Part shown: one piece after another, positions 8,006 through 16,436 of the stretch
Position numbering within the stretch: position 1 is the stretch's first letter
Layout: every line of letters starts with the position of its first letter
From: Actinoplanes philippinensis
GTDB lineage: Bacteria; Actinomycetota; Actinomycetes; Mycobacteriales; Micromonosporaceae
Reading direction: 5' to 3'
NCBI RefSeq assembly: GCF_900113015.1
Contig: NZ_FONV01000005.1
Coordinates: 434,001 to 498,000, forward strand
DNA length: 64,000 nucleotides
The notes under the pieces: model-generated
Database searches by the model: none
What the model saw: only the letters and a program-made list of their open reading frames with translations
Told to the model about the DNA's origin: nothing
Translations under genes and position numbers: made by a program

Positions 8006-8773
8006 CTGAAGTCTCAAAACGGGGTTCACCGGCCGGTGGATCTGGCGCGGGCGCACGGGCTGTCCGCGCAGGCGGTGCGCAACTATGAGGAGGCCGGTGC
8101 GATCCCGCCGGCGCGGCGCACCGCGAGCGGTTACCGGGTCTACACCGACGACCACGCGGGGGCGCTCGCCGCCTATCTGGGGCTTCTCCCGGGGTACGGC
8201 TATCCGGCGGCCGGGGAGATCATGCGGGCCGTTCTCCGTGACGACCTGGACGCCGCGCTCGCCGTGATCGACGCCGCCCACGTGCAGCTGCGCCGCGATC
8301 GTGACACCGTGACGGCGGTCGCCGCAGCTCTGGTCGAGACGCCGGCGCCCGGGCATCTGCCGGACCGGCCGGTCTCCGTCGGGGTGCTCGCCCACCGGCT
8401 CGGCGTCACCGCGGCGACGCTGCGCAAATGGGAGCGTGCCGGGATTCTGGCGCCGGCCCGTTCCCGGACGGCGCGGGTCTACTCCCCCGACGACGTCCGC
8501 GACGCGGAGCTGGCCCACCTGCTGCGCCGCGGCGGCTACCCGATCGCGCACATCGCGACGGTGATCGAGCAGGTTCGCGCGGCCGGTGGGCCGGGGCCGC
8601 TGGCGGCGTCGATCGCGCAGTGGCGGCAGCGGCTCACCGCACGCGGGCGGGCCATGCTGACCGGTTCGGCGCGGCTGTCCGACTACCTGGATCAGCGGGC
8701 CCGGACACACGCCGCCCCGCCCGTGGGGGTGACGGGCGGGGCGGCGGGCTCTGGCGAGGATCAGCGAGGGTAG
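8006..8773 (+). CDS. MerR-type regulator, TioE-like, with probable CTG start
   Basis: The product has 255 residues from CTG 8006. The conserved family N-terminus (RPVDLARAHGLSAQAVRNYE) begins before the first ordinary start codon in frame, GTG 8036, which would cut into it and has no ribosome site. A strong GGGAGGA at 7994-8000 sits 5 nt before CTG 8006, so I favour initiation there. Residues about 10-75 form a MerR winged helix. A second MerR-like segment (VGVLAHRLGVTAATLRKWERAG) starts near residue 125, the double-domain layout of the TioE group. Ligand unknown. The last codons lie in a 14-bp inverted repeat and overlap the convergent PRC-barrel gene by 13 bp. Confidence 0.85.
   Translation: MKSQNGVHRPVDLARAHGLSAQAVRNYEEAGAIPPARRTASGYRVYTDDHAGALAAYLGLLPGYGYPAAGEIMRAVLRDDLDAALAVIDAAHVQLRRDRDTVTAVAAALVETPAPGHLPDRPVSVGVLAHRLGVTAATLRKWERAGILAPARSRTARVYSPDDVRDAELAHLLRRGGYPIAHIATVIEQVRAAGGPGPLAASIAQWRQRLTARGRAMLTGSARLSDYLDQRARTHAAPPVGVTGGAAGSGEDQRG
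8711..8745. terminator. Hairpin inside the 3' end of the TioE-like gene
   Basis: A perfect 14-bp inverted repeat (8711-8724 with 8732-8745, 7-nt loop) is encoded within the last 20 codons of the regulator (Ala/Pro/Gly-rich tail). It lies just downstream of the convergent PRC-barrel stop, so it may terminate that minus-strand transcript while also being translated on the plus strand. Confidence 0.6.
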
Positions 8774-9171
8774 TCGCGGTAACTACCGGTGTAGTAGTCG
8801 CCGACCTGCTCCCGATACTCCGGCGTCTCGAAGGTGTCCTTGTCGTACTCCGGAGAGTTCTTGATCTGCTCCTTCGTCCGATCCACGTACACCTTGCGCT
8901 CGTCGTGGTCGAACGTCTGGACCGTGCCGGCCGGGAGGAGGACCTTCCGCCCGAAGATCCACGGCCCGGTGTCGACCACCAGGAACGAACTGCCGACGTC
9001 GTGACTGGCCTTGTCGACCGAGCCGATGTGGCCGTCAGTGGCCTCGACCTTGTAGCCGACCAGGTCCACGCCGGTCGTCCCGTACTCCTCGGCGGACTCG
9101 ACGGTCACCGGGTCGTTGCCCAGCGGCGACGGGTCGCGCCACGTCCACGGAGTGAACGGCGTCGGTTGCAT
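8761..9171 (-). CDS. PRC-barrel domain protein
   Basis: The product has 136 residues with AGGAGG correctly spaced before ATG 9171. Residues about 30-105 carry the PRC-barrel pattern: DLVGYKVEATDGHIGSVDKA, then FLVVDTGPWIFGRKVLLPAG and an acidic stretch that ends the beta-barrel. The C-terminal tail is rich in Tyr, Glu and Arg. PRC-barrel proteins bind RNA, photosynthetic complexes or other partners; many small actinobacterial ones are stress-induced with no defined role. It is monocistronic and convergent with the TioE-like gene. Confidence 0.85.
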   Translation of the reverse strand: MQPTPFTPWTWRDPSPLGNDPVTVESAEEYGTTGVDLVGYKVEATDGHIGSVDKASHDVGSSFLVVDTGPWIFGRKVLLPAGTVQTFDHDERKVYVDRTKEQIKNSPEYDKDTFETPEYREQVGDYYTGSYRDYPR

Positions 9172-9245
9172 AACGGCCTCCTCAGATCGATGAATTCGCC
9201 GTTGTGAAACCGGTACCCGCTCTCTCCGTGGCCTAATCCACCCAT

Positions 9246-10172
9246 TTACCGGACGATGTCGCCGCCACCGAGAGCGCCCAGCTCAGAGCGGTCGGGCAGG
9301 CCGTCGCAGTCGCCCGGAACGGTGACCGCGAACGCGCCCGCGGCGATCGCCGTGCGCAGCCGCTGCTCCGCGCCCGCCCCGGCCAGCCGGTCGGCCAGAT
9401 AGCCGGCCACGAACGCGTCCCCGGCCCCGACCGTGTCGACCGCCGTCACCGTCAGCGCCGGGATCTCGTGCCGCACCCCGTCGATCAGCGCCACACAACC
9501 GCGGGCCCCGTCCTTCACGATCACCTCGGCCGGGCCCAGCTTCGCCAGCCCGTCCACCGGGTCGTCGGAGTCCACGAACAGCGCCGCCTCCTCCGGCGAC
9601 GCGAACACCACGTCGGCGCGGCTCACCAGCTCACGCAGAACCGGGGCGGCGACCGGCGGCGACCACAGCTTGCCCCGGTAGTTGACGTCCACCGACACCG
9701 CGACGCCCGCCGCCCGCGCCTGGTCGACGGCGTGGAACACGGCCGCCCGGCAGGAGTCGCTCAGCGCCGGGGTGATGCCGGTGACGTGCACGATCCCGGC
9801 CGCGGCGATCTCCGCGGCCGGCACGTCCGCCGGGGCCAGGCGGGAGCCCGCGCTGCCGGCCCGGTGGTAGTCGGCCTGGATGAACTCGCTCGACCGCTGG
9901 TAGCGGATCATCAGGCCGGTGTGCGCCTCGTCGGGGACGGCCAGCACGCGTACGCCCGCGGCCCGCAACCGTGCCGCGACGAGCGCGCCTGTCGCGTCCG
10001 GACCGAGCCGGCCCAGCCACGTCGCGTCGCCGCCGAGCCGGGCGACACCGATGGCCACGTTGCTCTCCGCCCCCGCCACGCCGAGGGTGAAGCCACGAGC
10101 CCGGTCGAGCGGGCCGATGCCGTCGGCGACGAAGATGCCCATCGACTCGCCGAGGGTGAGCAGACCCGTCAT
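9246..10172 (-). CDS. kdgK: 2-keto-3-deoxygluconate kinase, PfkB family
   Basis: The product has 308 residues. ATG 10172 overlaps the aldolase stop by 4 bp (ATGA). The fold is PfkB/ribokinase: GVAGAESNVAIGVARLG near the N-terminus and the GAGD anion hole with catalytic Asp in DTVGAGDAFVAGYL. The PfkB family contains many sugar kinases; the KDG assignment comes from the operon, because the partner gene is a KDPG aldolase. The pair converts KDG to KDPG and then to pyruvate and glyceraldehyde-3-phosphate, the end of pectin/uronate catabolism. Confidence 0.88.
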   Translation of the reverse strand: MTGLLTLGESMGIFVADGIGPLDRARGFTLGVAGAESNVAIGVARLGGDATWLGRLGPDATGALVAARLRAAGVRVLAVPDEAHTGLMIRYQRSSEFIQADYHRAGSAGSRLAPADVPAAEIAAAGIVHVTGITPALSDSCRAAVFHAVDQARAAGVAVSVDVNYRGKLWSPPVAAPVLRELVSRADVVFASPEEAALFVDSDDPVDGLAKLGPAEVIVKDGARGCVALIDGVRHEIPALTVTAVDTVGAGDAFVAGYLADRLAGAGAEQRLRTAIAAGAFAVTVPGDCDGLPDRSELGALGGGDIVR

Positions 10173-10804
10173 GACCGTGCGTAGCTCACGGCGTCGACCG
10201 CGTGCCGGGCCCGGGCGGCCAGCGCGGTGAGGCTGCCACCGGTGGCGGCGTCGCCGATCAGCGGGCCGCCGACACCGACCGCGACCGCGCCGGCGGTCAG
10301 CCACTTGGCGATGTCGTCCAGGCCGATACCCCCGGTCGGCATGATCTTCACGTCCGGCAGCGGGCCGCGCAGGTCCTTGAGGTAGCCGGGGCCGAGGCCG
10401 CCGGCCGGGAACAGCTTGATCAGCGGGGCGCCGGCCCGGTGCGCGGCGTGCACCTCGGTGGGGCTGAACGCGCCCGGGTAGTACGGCACCGGCTGCGGGC
10501 CGAGACCGCTGACCGGGGACACCAGGAACGTGGCGCCCGCGCCGACGGCCGCCTTCGCGTCCTCCTCGGTCAGGATGGTGCCCGCGCCGACCACCACCGT
10601 GTCGGGCAGCTGCCGCCGCAGGCCGGAGATCGCCTCCAGCGCGCCACGCGAGGTCAGCGTCACCTCCAGGGCGGTGACACCGGCGGCGACCAGGACGTCG
10701 GCCACCGCGGAGAACCCGTCGGCGGTGGGTGCCCGGAGGACGGCGACAAGCCCGCACCCGGCGATGGCGGCGGACACGGGATCGAGTGAGAGTTGATCGG
10801 TCAC
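10169..10804 (-). CDS. eda: KDPG (2-keto-3-deoxy-6-phosphogluconate) aldolase
   Basis: The product has 211 residues with a GTG start, a typical length for the trimeric class I aldolase. The Schiff-base Lys is in LIKLFPAG, the acid/base Glu in ALEVTLTSRGAL, and the phosphate-binding turn in MPTGGIG. It splits KDPG to pyruvate and glyceraldehyde-3-phosphate. It is the first gene of an operon with kdgK (4-bp overlap). A perfect LacI-type palindrome sits 19 bp before the start, so the operon is probably repressed until a uronate-derived inducer appears. Confidence 0.93.
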   Translation of the reverse strand: MTDQLSLDPVSAAIAGCGLVAVLRAPTADGFSAVADVLVAAGVTALEVTLTSRGALEAISGLRRQLPDTVVVGAGTILTEEDAKAAVGAGATFLVSPVSGLGPQPVPYYPGAFSPTEVHAAHRAGAPLIKLFPAGGLGPGYLKDLRGPLPDVKIMPTGGIGLDDIAKWLTAGAVAVGVGGPLIGDAATGGSLTALAARARHAVDAVSYARS

Positions 10805-10822
10805 GGCCTCGATAGTGCCCGA

Positions 10823-10836
10823 TGCAAACGTTTGCA
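10823..10836. promoter_or_regulatory. LacI-family operator for eda-kdgK
   Basis: TGCAAACGTTTGCA is a perfect 14-bp palindrome with the central CG typical of LacI/PurR-type operators. It lies 18 bp upstream of the eda GTG, where a bound repressor would block the promoter or early elongation. No LacI gene is adjacent; the only one in the window (36340) is 25 kb away and probably serves another operon. Confidence 0.75.
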
Positions 10837-10850
10837 GAAAGAGGGGGCGG

Positions 10851-11375
10851 TCAGCGGGTCAGTTCGGGACGCCCGTTCAGCGACGGCTGGGGCGGCGTGT
10901 CCACGATCCCCAGCTCCTCCCGGATCGCCGCCTCGAACTGCTGCATCACCAGCGGCACCTGCGCCAGCAACTCCCGGAAGTGGGTCTGCGGCTGCACCCC
11001 GATCACCCCGGCCGGATTCATCTCACCGTGCAGACGCTCCAATTGCAGGTGTACGGCCAGAGCAGCGCTCCGCACCGGCCCGGAGGCGAGCAGGCGGACC
11101 GACATCAGCGCCGGGCCGACCTGGTCGACGTAGACCAGAGGCGCCGGCGGCTTCTCCCCGGCGTCGAAACTCGTCCGCAGCCGATGCGTCGCGTGCTCGA
11201 ACGCGGCCAGCAACCGGACGTAGGCCTCCTTGCGCTCCTCATACCACTGCCGGTCCCGGCGGGACCGGCTGAGCAGACGGTTGTTGCGAGTGAAGACGAA
11301 GTGCGCCGCCGCGGCGCCGGCCAGCGCGAACACGACCGCTACCAGGGGCAGGCCCCACCACGGGATCTGAGACAC
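10851..11375 (-). CDS. Membrane-anchored protein of unknown function
   Basis: The product has 174 residues from GTG 11375, which places a single N-terminal transmembrane helix at residues 5-25 (PLVAVVFALAGAAAAHFVF). The rest is a cytoplasmic, mostly helical, Arg/Glu/Leu-rich domain beginning RRDRQWYEERKEAYVRLLAA, a pattern common in small actinobacterial membrane-anchored proteins of no known role. It is downstream of the SARP regulator on the same strand, with a 37-bp gap, so it may be co-transcribed. Confidence 0.75.
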   Translation of the reverse strand: MSQIPWWGLPLVAVVFALAGAAAAHFVFTRNNRLLSRSRRDRQWYEERKEAYVRLLAAFEHATHRLRTSFDAGEKPPAPLVYVDQVGPALMSVRLLASGPVRSAALAVHLQLERLHGEMNPAGVIGVQPQTHFRELLAQVPLVMQQFEAAIREELGIVDTPPQPSLNGRPELTR

Positions 11376-11412
11376 CCGCTTACCGTATCGACCCGCCCGG
11401 GGGAGCCACCCG

Positions 11413-14349
11413 TCAACCACACCCCCGGGCGAGCAGCACGTCGATGGCCCGGGCCGCCTCCTCCGTAACCCGGACGGGTCCCAGCAGCTCACCGCGCTTG
11501 CGCAAGGCCGTCACCCGGTCCGGCCCCAGCCGTTCGGCCACCGCCGCCCGGGCGCGCCGCAGCCGGGCCGCCTCCGCCGGGTACACCGCGGCCGGCGGCA
11601 GCGCCCCGTCCAGCAGCGCCGCCGTCTCGTCCGCGCCGACCCGGGCCAGCAGCACCAGCAGGTTACGCAGAGCAGCCGCGTGCAGGGTGTCGTTGCCGGC
11701 CCGCCGCCACAGCCGCAGCACCTCCCGGAACTCGGCGAGCGCCGGCCCCGGATCGCCGTGCCGGCTGCGCACCGCCACCGCCGCCGTCCCGGCCGCCGCC
11801 CGGAACAGCCGATCGTCCACCGGCGCCGCCAGCTCCACCGCCTCGGCCAGCAACGCCAGCGCCCGGTCCGGGTCGATGTCGCCCAGCGCCTCGCCCAGCC
11901 CGTACCGCGCCTCCGCCCGGGCGCTCGGATTGCCCGTCCCGTCGGCCAGCGCCACCGCCTCGCCGGCCACCACCGTCGCCTCCGCCACCCGCCCCGACCA
12001 GGCCAGCACCAGCGCCTCCCCGACCAGGCCGGACACCCGGTGCACCGGATCGCCACCCATCGCCCGGTAGTGCCGCAGCGCCGTCCCGGCCTCACAGGCC
12101 ACCAGCGCCACGTCACCGAGGACCTCGTGCGCGGCCGCACCCGGCGGATCCGCCCGGCTGGCCAGCTCACGGGCCTCCCGCAGGTCACCGCGGCCCCAGG
12201 CGTGTGTGGCCGCGGCGGCCAGCGCGTCCGGATGCGGTGGACCGTCGAGGGCGGCCCGGCCCCAGGCCAGCACCTCGTACTGCTGGCAGCGGTAGCCGTA
12301 CCGGTACACGGCGGCGGCCAGCCGGACCCGGGTCTCCGGCGTGCCGCGCGCGAACGCCAGCCGCAGATCGGGCAGCAGGGCGTCGAACTCCCGTACCGCG
12401 GCCGCCTGGTCCGGGCCGTGCATCCGCCGGTCGAGATCTCCGGCGGCGGCGGCCATCATCTCGGCGTGCCGCGCCTCGGTCACCGCCCGATCGAGTCCGG
12501 CTCCCTCCGCGGCGTACGCCCGGACGGTCTCCAGCAGCCGAAACCGTCCCGGCCCGTCCCGAACCACCAGCGACCGATCCACCAGCCCGGCCAGCAGCGC
12601 CGCAACCCGAGCCCGCGGCAGATCTGCCTCGCCCCCGTCCCGGGCTCCGGCTCCGGCTTCCGCTGCGGTGACGGCTTCGTCTCCGGCTCCGGCGAGGGCT
12701 CCGGCTGCGACTTCGGCCGCGGTGACGGCTTCGGTCGCGGTGACGGCTTCGGCAGCGGTGACGGCTTCGGCAGCGGTGACGGTGAATGTTCCGGCGAAGA
12801 CGGCGAGTCTTCGCAGCAGGCGGGCCGACGGCTCGTCGAGCAGGCCGAACGACCACGCCACGACGGCACGCAGCGTCCGGTGCCGGGGGTCGCCGTCCCG
12901 CGGGCCGCGGTTCAGCAGTTCGAGCCGGTCGTCGAGCCGGGCATGCAGCTCCGCCACACCGAGCGCCGCCGCCTGGGTCGCCGCCAGCTCGATCGCCAGC
13001 GGCAGCAGGTCGAGGCGTTCCACGATCTCGTCGACCAGCGCCGACGGTGGCGCACCGGCCCGTTCACAGAACAGCCGCCGGGCCGCGGCCGCACCCAACG
13101 GAGCCAGTCGCAGAATCTGCTCGCCGTCCACCCGGAGGCTCTCCTGACTGGTCACCACCAGACGGGCGGCACGCAGCGCCTCCGCCAGGCGGGCCGCCGT
13201 GCCGAGAACGTGCTCGCAGTTGTCCAGCACCACGATCCGATGCCGGGCGGCCGCCGCGGCGATCACCGTGAACGGATCATCCGCCGGTGCGACCCGCGCG
13301 CCCACTCCGACGGCCAGCGCCTCGGTCAGGTCCTCCTCGCGTACCCCGGCGGCATCCACCCACACGACACCGGTGGCGGCCCGCACGGTCTCCGCCACCA
13401 GCCGGGTCTTCCCCACCCCACCGGGCCCGACGACGCTGACCAGGGCCGGCCCGTCCCCGGCGAGCAGCGCGGCAAGCTCCTGCTGCTCCTCAGCACGACC
13501 GAGGAACGACGAGAACCGCAGCGGTACGCCCGAACCCCGGCCGGTCGTGGAAGCCGCCCCCACCCCCACGGCCGGATCCTCACTCCCGAACGGTCCGGAC
13601 GCCGGCGCTGTGTCGGGACCCGCGACCGGCACCCCCGCCGGGGGCCGGGCGCCGGCGGAGGGTGGGGTGGTGGCCCGGAGGATGGTCAGCTGGGTTCGGC
13701 GTACACGTGGGGAGGGGTCCAGGCCCAGGCGGTCGATGACCGCGTCGGAATGCCGGCGCAACACCTCCAGTGCGTCCCCCCGGCGGCCGGTCGCCGCCAG
13801 CGCGGCGGCGAGGGCGACAGCGCCGTCCTCCCAGCAGGGGTCCGCGTCGGCCACCGCCTGCAGTGAGGCCGCCGCCTCGGCGGCGTCCAGCGAGACGGCG
13901 TGCCGGACGAGCAGCGTGCGGTGGAGCGTGACCAGCCGGGCGGCGATGCCCCGGAACGGCTCACCCGCGAACTCCGGAAGTGGATCACCCCGCCACAACG
14001 CCATCGCCTCGGGAACACGCGGACCGGCCGCGGGGCGGGTCAGGTCCTCGAAGTGGAGGGCGTCCACGTGGGAGCGGGGCAGGCCGAGGCGGTAGCCGGC
14101 GGGGCCGAGGGTGATCAGGGCCGGGGTGGGGAGCCGGGAGCGGAGGCGGGCCACGTGGGATTGGAGGGTGTTGCGGGCCGACGGCGGCGGGGACTCCGGC
14201 CAGACGGCGTCGGTCAGGGCGGACACCGGGACGGGACGGCCGGCGTGCAGGGCGAGGAGGGCGAGGATGACGCGCTGGGACGCGCCGGCCGGGTGGATCG
14301 GCCCGTTCTCGCCGTCCACCTCGAAAGGACCCAGCACCCGCACCAGCAC
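11413..14349 (-). CDS. SARP/AfsR-type regulator with NB-ARC ATPase and TPR-like tail
   Basis: The product has 978 residues from GTG 14349 (GTG 14343 is a close alternative). Domains in order: OmpR-like winged helix (about 1-90), bacterial transcriptional activator domain (about 95-235), a linker rich in Pro/Gly/Ala, an NB-ARC/AAA-type ATPase with P-loop VVGPGGVGKTRL near residue 310 and a kinase-2 strand IVVLDNCEHVLG, then helical repeats to the end. Such proteins switch on secondary-metabolism or stress genes in an ATP-dependent way. No biosynthetic cluster is adjacent; neighbours are single enzymes. An Ala-rich hexapeptide repeat interrupts the region after the ATPase. Confidence 0.9.
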   Translation of the reverse strand: MLVRVLGPFEVDGENGPIHPAGASQRVILALLALHAGRPVPVSALTDAVWPESPPPSARNTLQSHVARLRSRLPTPALITLGPAGYRLGLPRSHVDALHFEDLTRPAAGPRVPEAMALWRGDPLPEFAGEPFRGIAARLVTLHRTLLVRHAVSLDAAEAAASLQAVADADPCWEDGAVALAAALAATGRRGDALEVLRRHSDAVIDRLGLDPSPRVRRTQLTILRATTPPSAGARPPAGVPVAGPDTAPASGPFGSEDPAVGVGAASTTGRGSGVPLRFSSFLGRAEEQQELAALLAGDGPALVSVVGPGGVGKTRLVAETVRAATGVVWVDAAGVREEDLTEALAVGVGARVAPADDPFTVIAAAAARHRIVVLDNCEHVLGTAARLAEALRAARLVVTSQESLRVDGEQILRLAPLGAAAARRLFCERAGAPPSALVDEIVERLDLLPLAIELAATQAAALGVAELHARLDDRLELLNRGPRDGDPRHRTLRAVVAWSFGLLDEPSARLLRRLAVFAGTFTVTAAEAVTAAEAVTATEAVTAAEVAAGALAGAGDEAVTAAEAGAGARDGGEADLPRARVAALLAGLVDRSLVVRDGPGRFRLLETVRAYAAEGAGLDRAVTEARHAEMMAAAAGDLDRRMHGPDQAAAVREFDALLPDLRLAFARGTPETRVRLAAAVYRYGYRCQQYEVLAWGRAALDGPPHPDALAAAATHAWGRGDLREARELASRADPPGAAAHEVLGDVALVACEAGTALRHYRAMGGDPVHRVSGLVGEALVLAWSGRVAEATVVAGEAVALADGTGNPSARAEARYGLGEALGDIDPDRALALLAEAVELAAPVDDRLFRAAAGTAAVAVRSRHGDPGPALAEFREVLRLWRRAGNDTLHAAALRNLLVLLARVGADETAALLDGALPPAAVYPAEAARLRRARAAVAERLGPDRVTALRKRGELLGPVRVTEEAARAIDVLLARGCG
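12719..12782. repeat. 18-bp in-frame tandem repeat within the SARP gene
   Basis: Three 18-bp units start at 12719, 12737 and 12755, with a partial fourth to 12782. On the coding (minus) strand they give repeats of AVTAAE/AVTATE. The array expands an Ala-rich linker between the NB-ARC ATPase and the helical-repeat part, and could vary in copy number without breaking frame. Confidence 0.8.
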
Positions 14350-14413
14350 GATCCGACGGTAGAGCCGGTCCCCGGGGCGGCCGCAACCCGGAATCGGGGA
14401 CCGGACAGAGCGG

Positions 14414-15448
14414 TCAGCGGAGGCGGTAGAAGCGCCAGAAGTCGTTCTCGATGTCGAGGACCTCGGACGTGGGGTATCCGGCGTCACGGGCCCAGCCGAG
14501 CAGGGTCGGCGCGCGGAGCACGGTGCCGTTGGCGACGACCGGGTTCTCGGCGCGGGTGGCGGGCAGGCAGTGCAGGACGCTGAACGCGTACTGGAGGCGC
14601 TCGATCTCGCCGGCCGGGGCGGTGAACTCGTCGGACACCCGCTCGTCGGCGATGAGCACGCTGCCGCCGCCGGTGAGCAGCTCACGGGCGTTGCGGAGCA
14701 CCCCTACCGGGTCGCCCATGTCGTGCAGCGCCTCGAAGACGGTGATCAGGTCGTAGGTTCCGCCGGCGGCGGCCGCGTCGCCGACGGTGAAAGAGACCCG
14801 GTCGGCGACTCCGGCGGCGGCCGCCGCCCGGCGCGCCTCGGTGATCGAGTCCTCGTCGAGGTCGACGCCGCGGACGGTGATCGCCGGGTAGGCGCGGGCC
14901 ATCGCCACCGAGGAATGGCCCATGCCGCAGCCGAGGTCGAGGACGGCCGCACCGGGCTGGGCACGCAGCCGCCGGTCGACCTCCGGCACGGCGGGCAGCC
15001 ATTCGCCGGTGAGCTGGTGGGTGAACAGGGGCCGGTTGAAACCGGCGATGCCGTGCCGGATGTGCCGGTATTCGGCGTAAGGCACGCCGGCCCCGGTCCG
15101 GAACGCGTCGATCACCGCCGGGGTGAGCAGCGCCGCACCCAGGGCGAACTCGGCTGCCGCGCCCGCGTAGGCCGCGTTGTCCTCGTCGAGCAGCACCTCG
15201 GCGGCGCCGGGTTCGAGCGCGAACGAGCCGGCGCCGGCGGTGAGGAACCCCGCGGCGGCCTGTTGCTCCAGCCATTCCCGGGCGTACCGTTCGTCGATGC
15301 CGGCGGCCTTGGCCAGCCCGGCCGGGTCGTGCGGGCCGGTCCGCAGCGCCGCGTAGAGCCCCAGCTCGCGGCCGAGCTGGACGGTGAGGAGTTCAGCGGC
15401 GCCGATGAGCGCGCCGAAGAGCCGTTCGGCGAGGTCCTGAGATGTCAT
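14414..15448 (-). CDS. SAM-dependent methyltransferase with N-terminal winged helix
   Basis: The product has 344 residues. Residues 1-95 form a winged-helix/dimerisation segment (LGLYAALRTGPHDPAGLAKA, YAREWLEQQAAAGFL), as in O-methyltransferase-like proteins. Residues about 165-270 hold the class I SAM fold: motif I VLDLGCGMGHSS, motif II RGVDLDED, motif IV DLITVFEALHDMGDPVG. The acceptor is unknown. It is divergent from the quinone-oxidoreductase-like gene with an 82-bp gap. A CGTGCAGA-type word is repeated there (about 15468-15490), possibly a shared control site. Confidence 0.9.
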   Translation of the reverse strand: MTSQDLAERLFGALIGAAELLTVQLGRELGLYAALRTGPHDPAGLAKAAGIDERYAREWLEQQAAAGFLTAGAGSFALEPGAAEVLLDEDNAAYAGAAAEFALGAALLTPAVIDAFRTGAGVPYAEYRHIRHGIAGFNRPLFTHQLTGEWLPAVPEVDRRLRAQPGAAVLDLGCGMGHSSVAMARAYPAITVRGVDLDEDSITEARRAAAAAGVADRVSFTVGDAAAAGGTYDLITVFEALHDMGDPVGVLRNARELLTGGGSVLIADERVSDEFTAPAGEIERLQYAFSVLHCLPATRAENPVVANGTVLRAPTLLGWARDAGYPTSEVLDIENDFWRFYRLR

Positions 15449-15530
15449 GCGACGAGACTGCGCCGTGCCGGGTGCAGAGCGCGTGCAGAACGCTTGACCT
15501 CAACCTTCATTCAGCTTGCAGACTGCGGCC

Positions 15531-16436
15531 ATGAGAGCTGCTGTCTTCGATGAGTACGGGCCGCCCGGGGTGCTCCGGATCGCGGAGCTGCCGGATCCGG
15601 CGCCGGGTCCGGGCGAGGTGCTGGTCCGGGTACGGGCGGCCGGTGTCCAGCCGTTCGACGTGGCGGTCCGGCGCGGCACGATGCCGTGGGTGCGGGCGGT
15701 GTTCCCGCAGCAGATCGGGCAGGAGTACGCCGGGGTCGTCGAAGCCGTCGGCGAGGGTGTGGACGGCCTGGCGCCGGGCGACGCGGTTCTCGGTTCGACG
15801 ATGCTGAACGCGGTGGCCGAGCTGCTGACCGTCCCGGCCGGGAACGTGGTCGCCAAGCCGGAAAGCCTCGGTTTCGCGACCGCGGCGGGTCTGGTCGCGG
15901 CCTCGCAGACGGCGAGCGGCGCTCTGCTCGAGCTGGGCGTGACCGCCGAAGACGTGCTGCTCGTGCACGCCGGGGCGGGCAGTGTCGGCACTGTCGCGAC
16001 CCAGCTGGCGCGGCTCGCGGGGGCGACCGTGATCGGCACCGCGAGCGTGGGCAATCACGATCACCTCCGGGAGCTGGGGGCGGTGGCTGTCCCGTACGGC
16101 GCGGGATTGATCGAAGCGGTGACCGCCACCGGCCTGAAGCCGACCGTCTCCCTCGACGCCGCCGGTGGTGAGGCGATCGCGCAGTCGATCGCCCTGGGGA
16201 TCGCGCCGCAGCGGGTCGGCACGATCGTCGACGACCGGGCGGCGGCCGAGCACGGCGCCTCGGTGGTCCGGGCGGGCCGCTCACCGGCCCGGCTGGCCGA
16301 GGTGATCGCGCTGGCCGCGGCGGGGAAGGTGGTGATGCCGGTGCGCGCCTACCCGTTCGAGGAGGTGGTGGCGGCGCACACGGCGGTCGAGTCCCGGCAC
16401 GGCCGCGGCAAGGTGGTCGTGACGATCAGCGGTTGA
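15531..16436 (+). CDS. MDR-family NADPH:quinone oxidoreductase-like enzyme
   Basis: The product has 301 residues from ATG 15531 (MRAAVFDEYG), the standard family start. The N-terminal GroES-like part (VLVRVRAAGVQPFDVAVRRG) lacks the zinc-binding Cys/His set. The Rossmann half has VHAGAGSVGTVATQLA. This pattern fits zinc-independent quinone or enone reductases using NADPH. The substrate cannot be read from sequence. Its end overlaps the convergent regulator gene by 11 bp. A possible -35 (TTGACC, 15494-15499) lies upstream without a clear -10. Confidence 0.88.
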   Translation: MRAAVFDEYGPPGVLRIAELPDPAPGPGEVLVRVRAAGVQPFDVAVRRGTMPWVRAVFPQQIGQEYAGVVEAVGEGVDGLAPGDAVLGSTMLNAVAELLTVPAGNVVAKPESLGFATAAGLVAASQTASGALLELGVTAEDVLLVHAGAGSVGTVATQLARLAGATVIGTASVGNHDHLRELGAVAVPYGAGLIEAVTATGLKPTVSLDAAGGEAIAQSIALGIAPQRVGTIVDDRAAAEHGASVVRAGRSPARLAEVIALAAAGKVVMPVRAYPFEEVVAAHTAVESRHGRGKVVVTISG

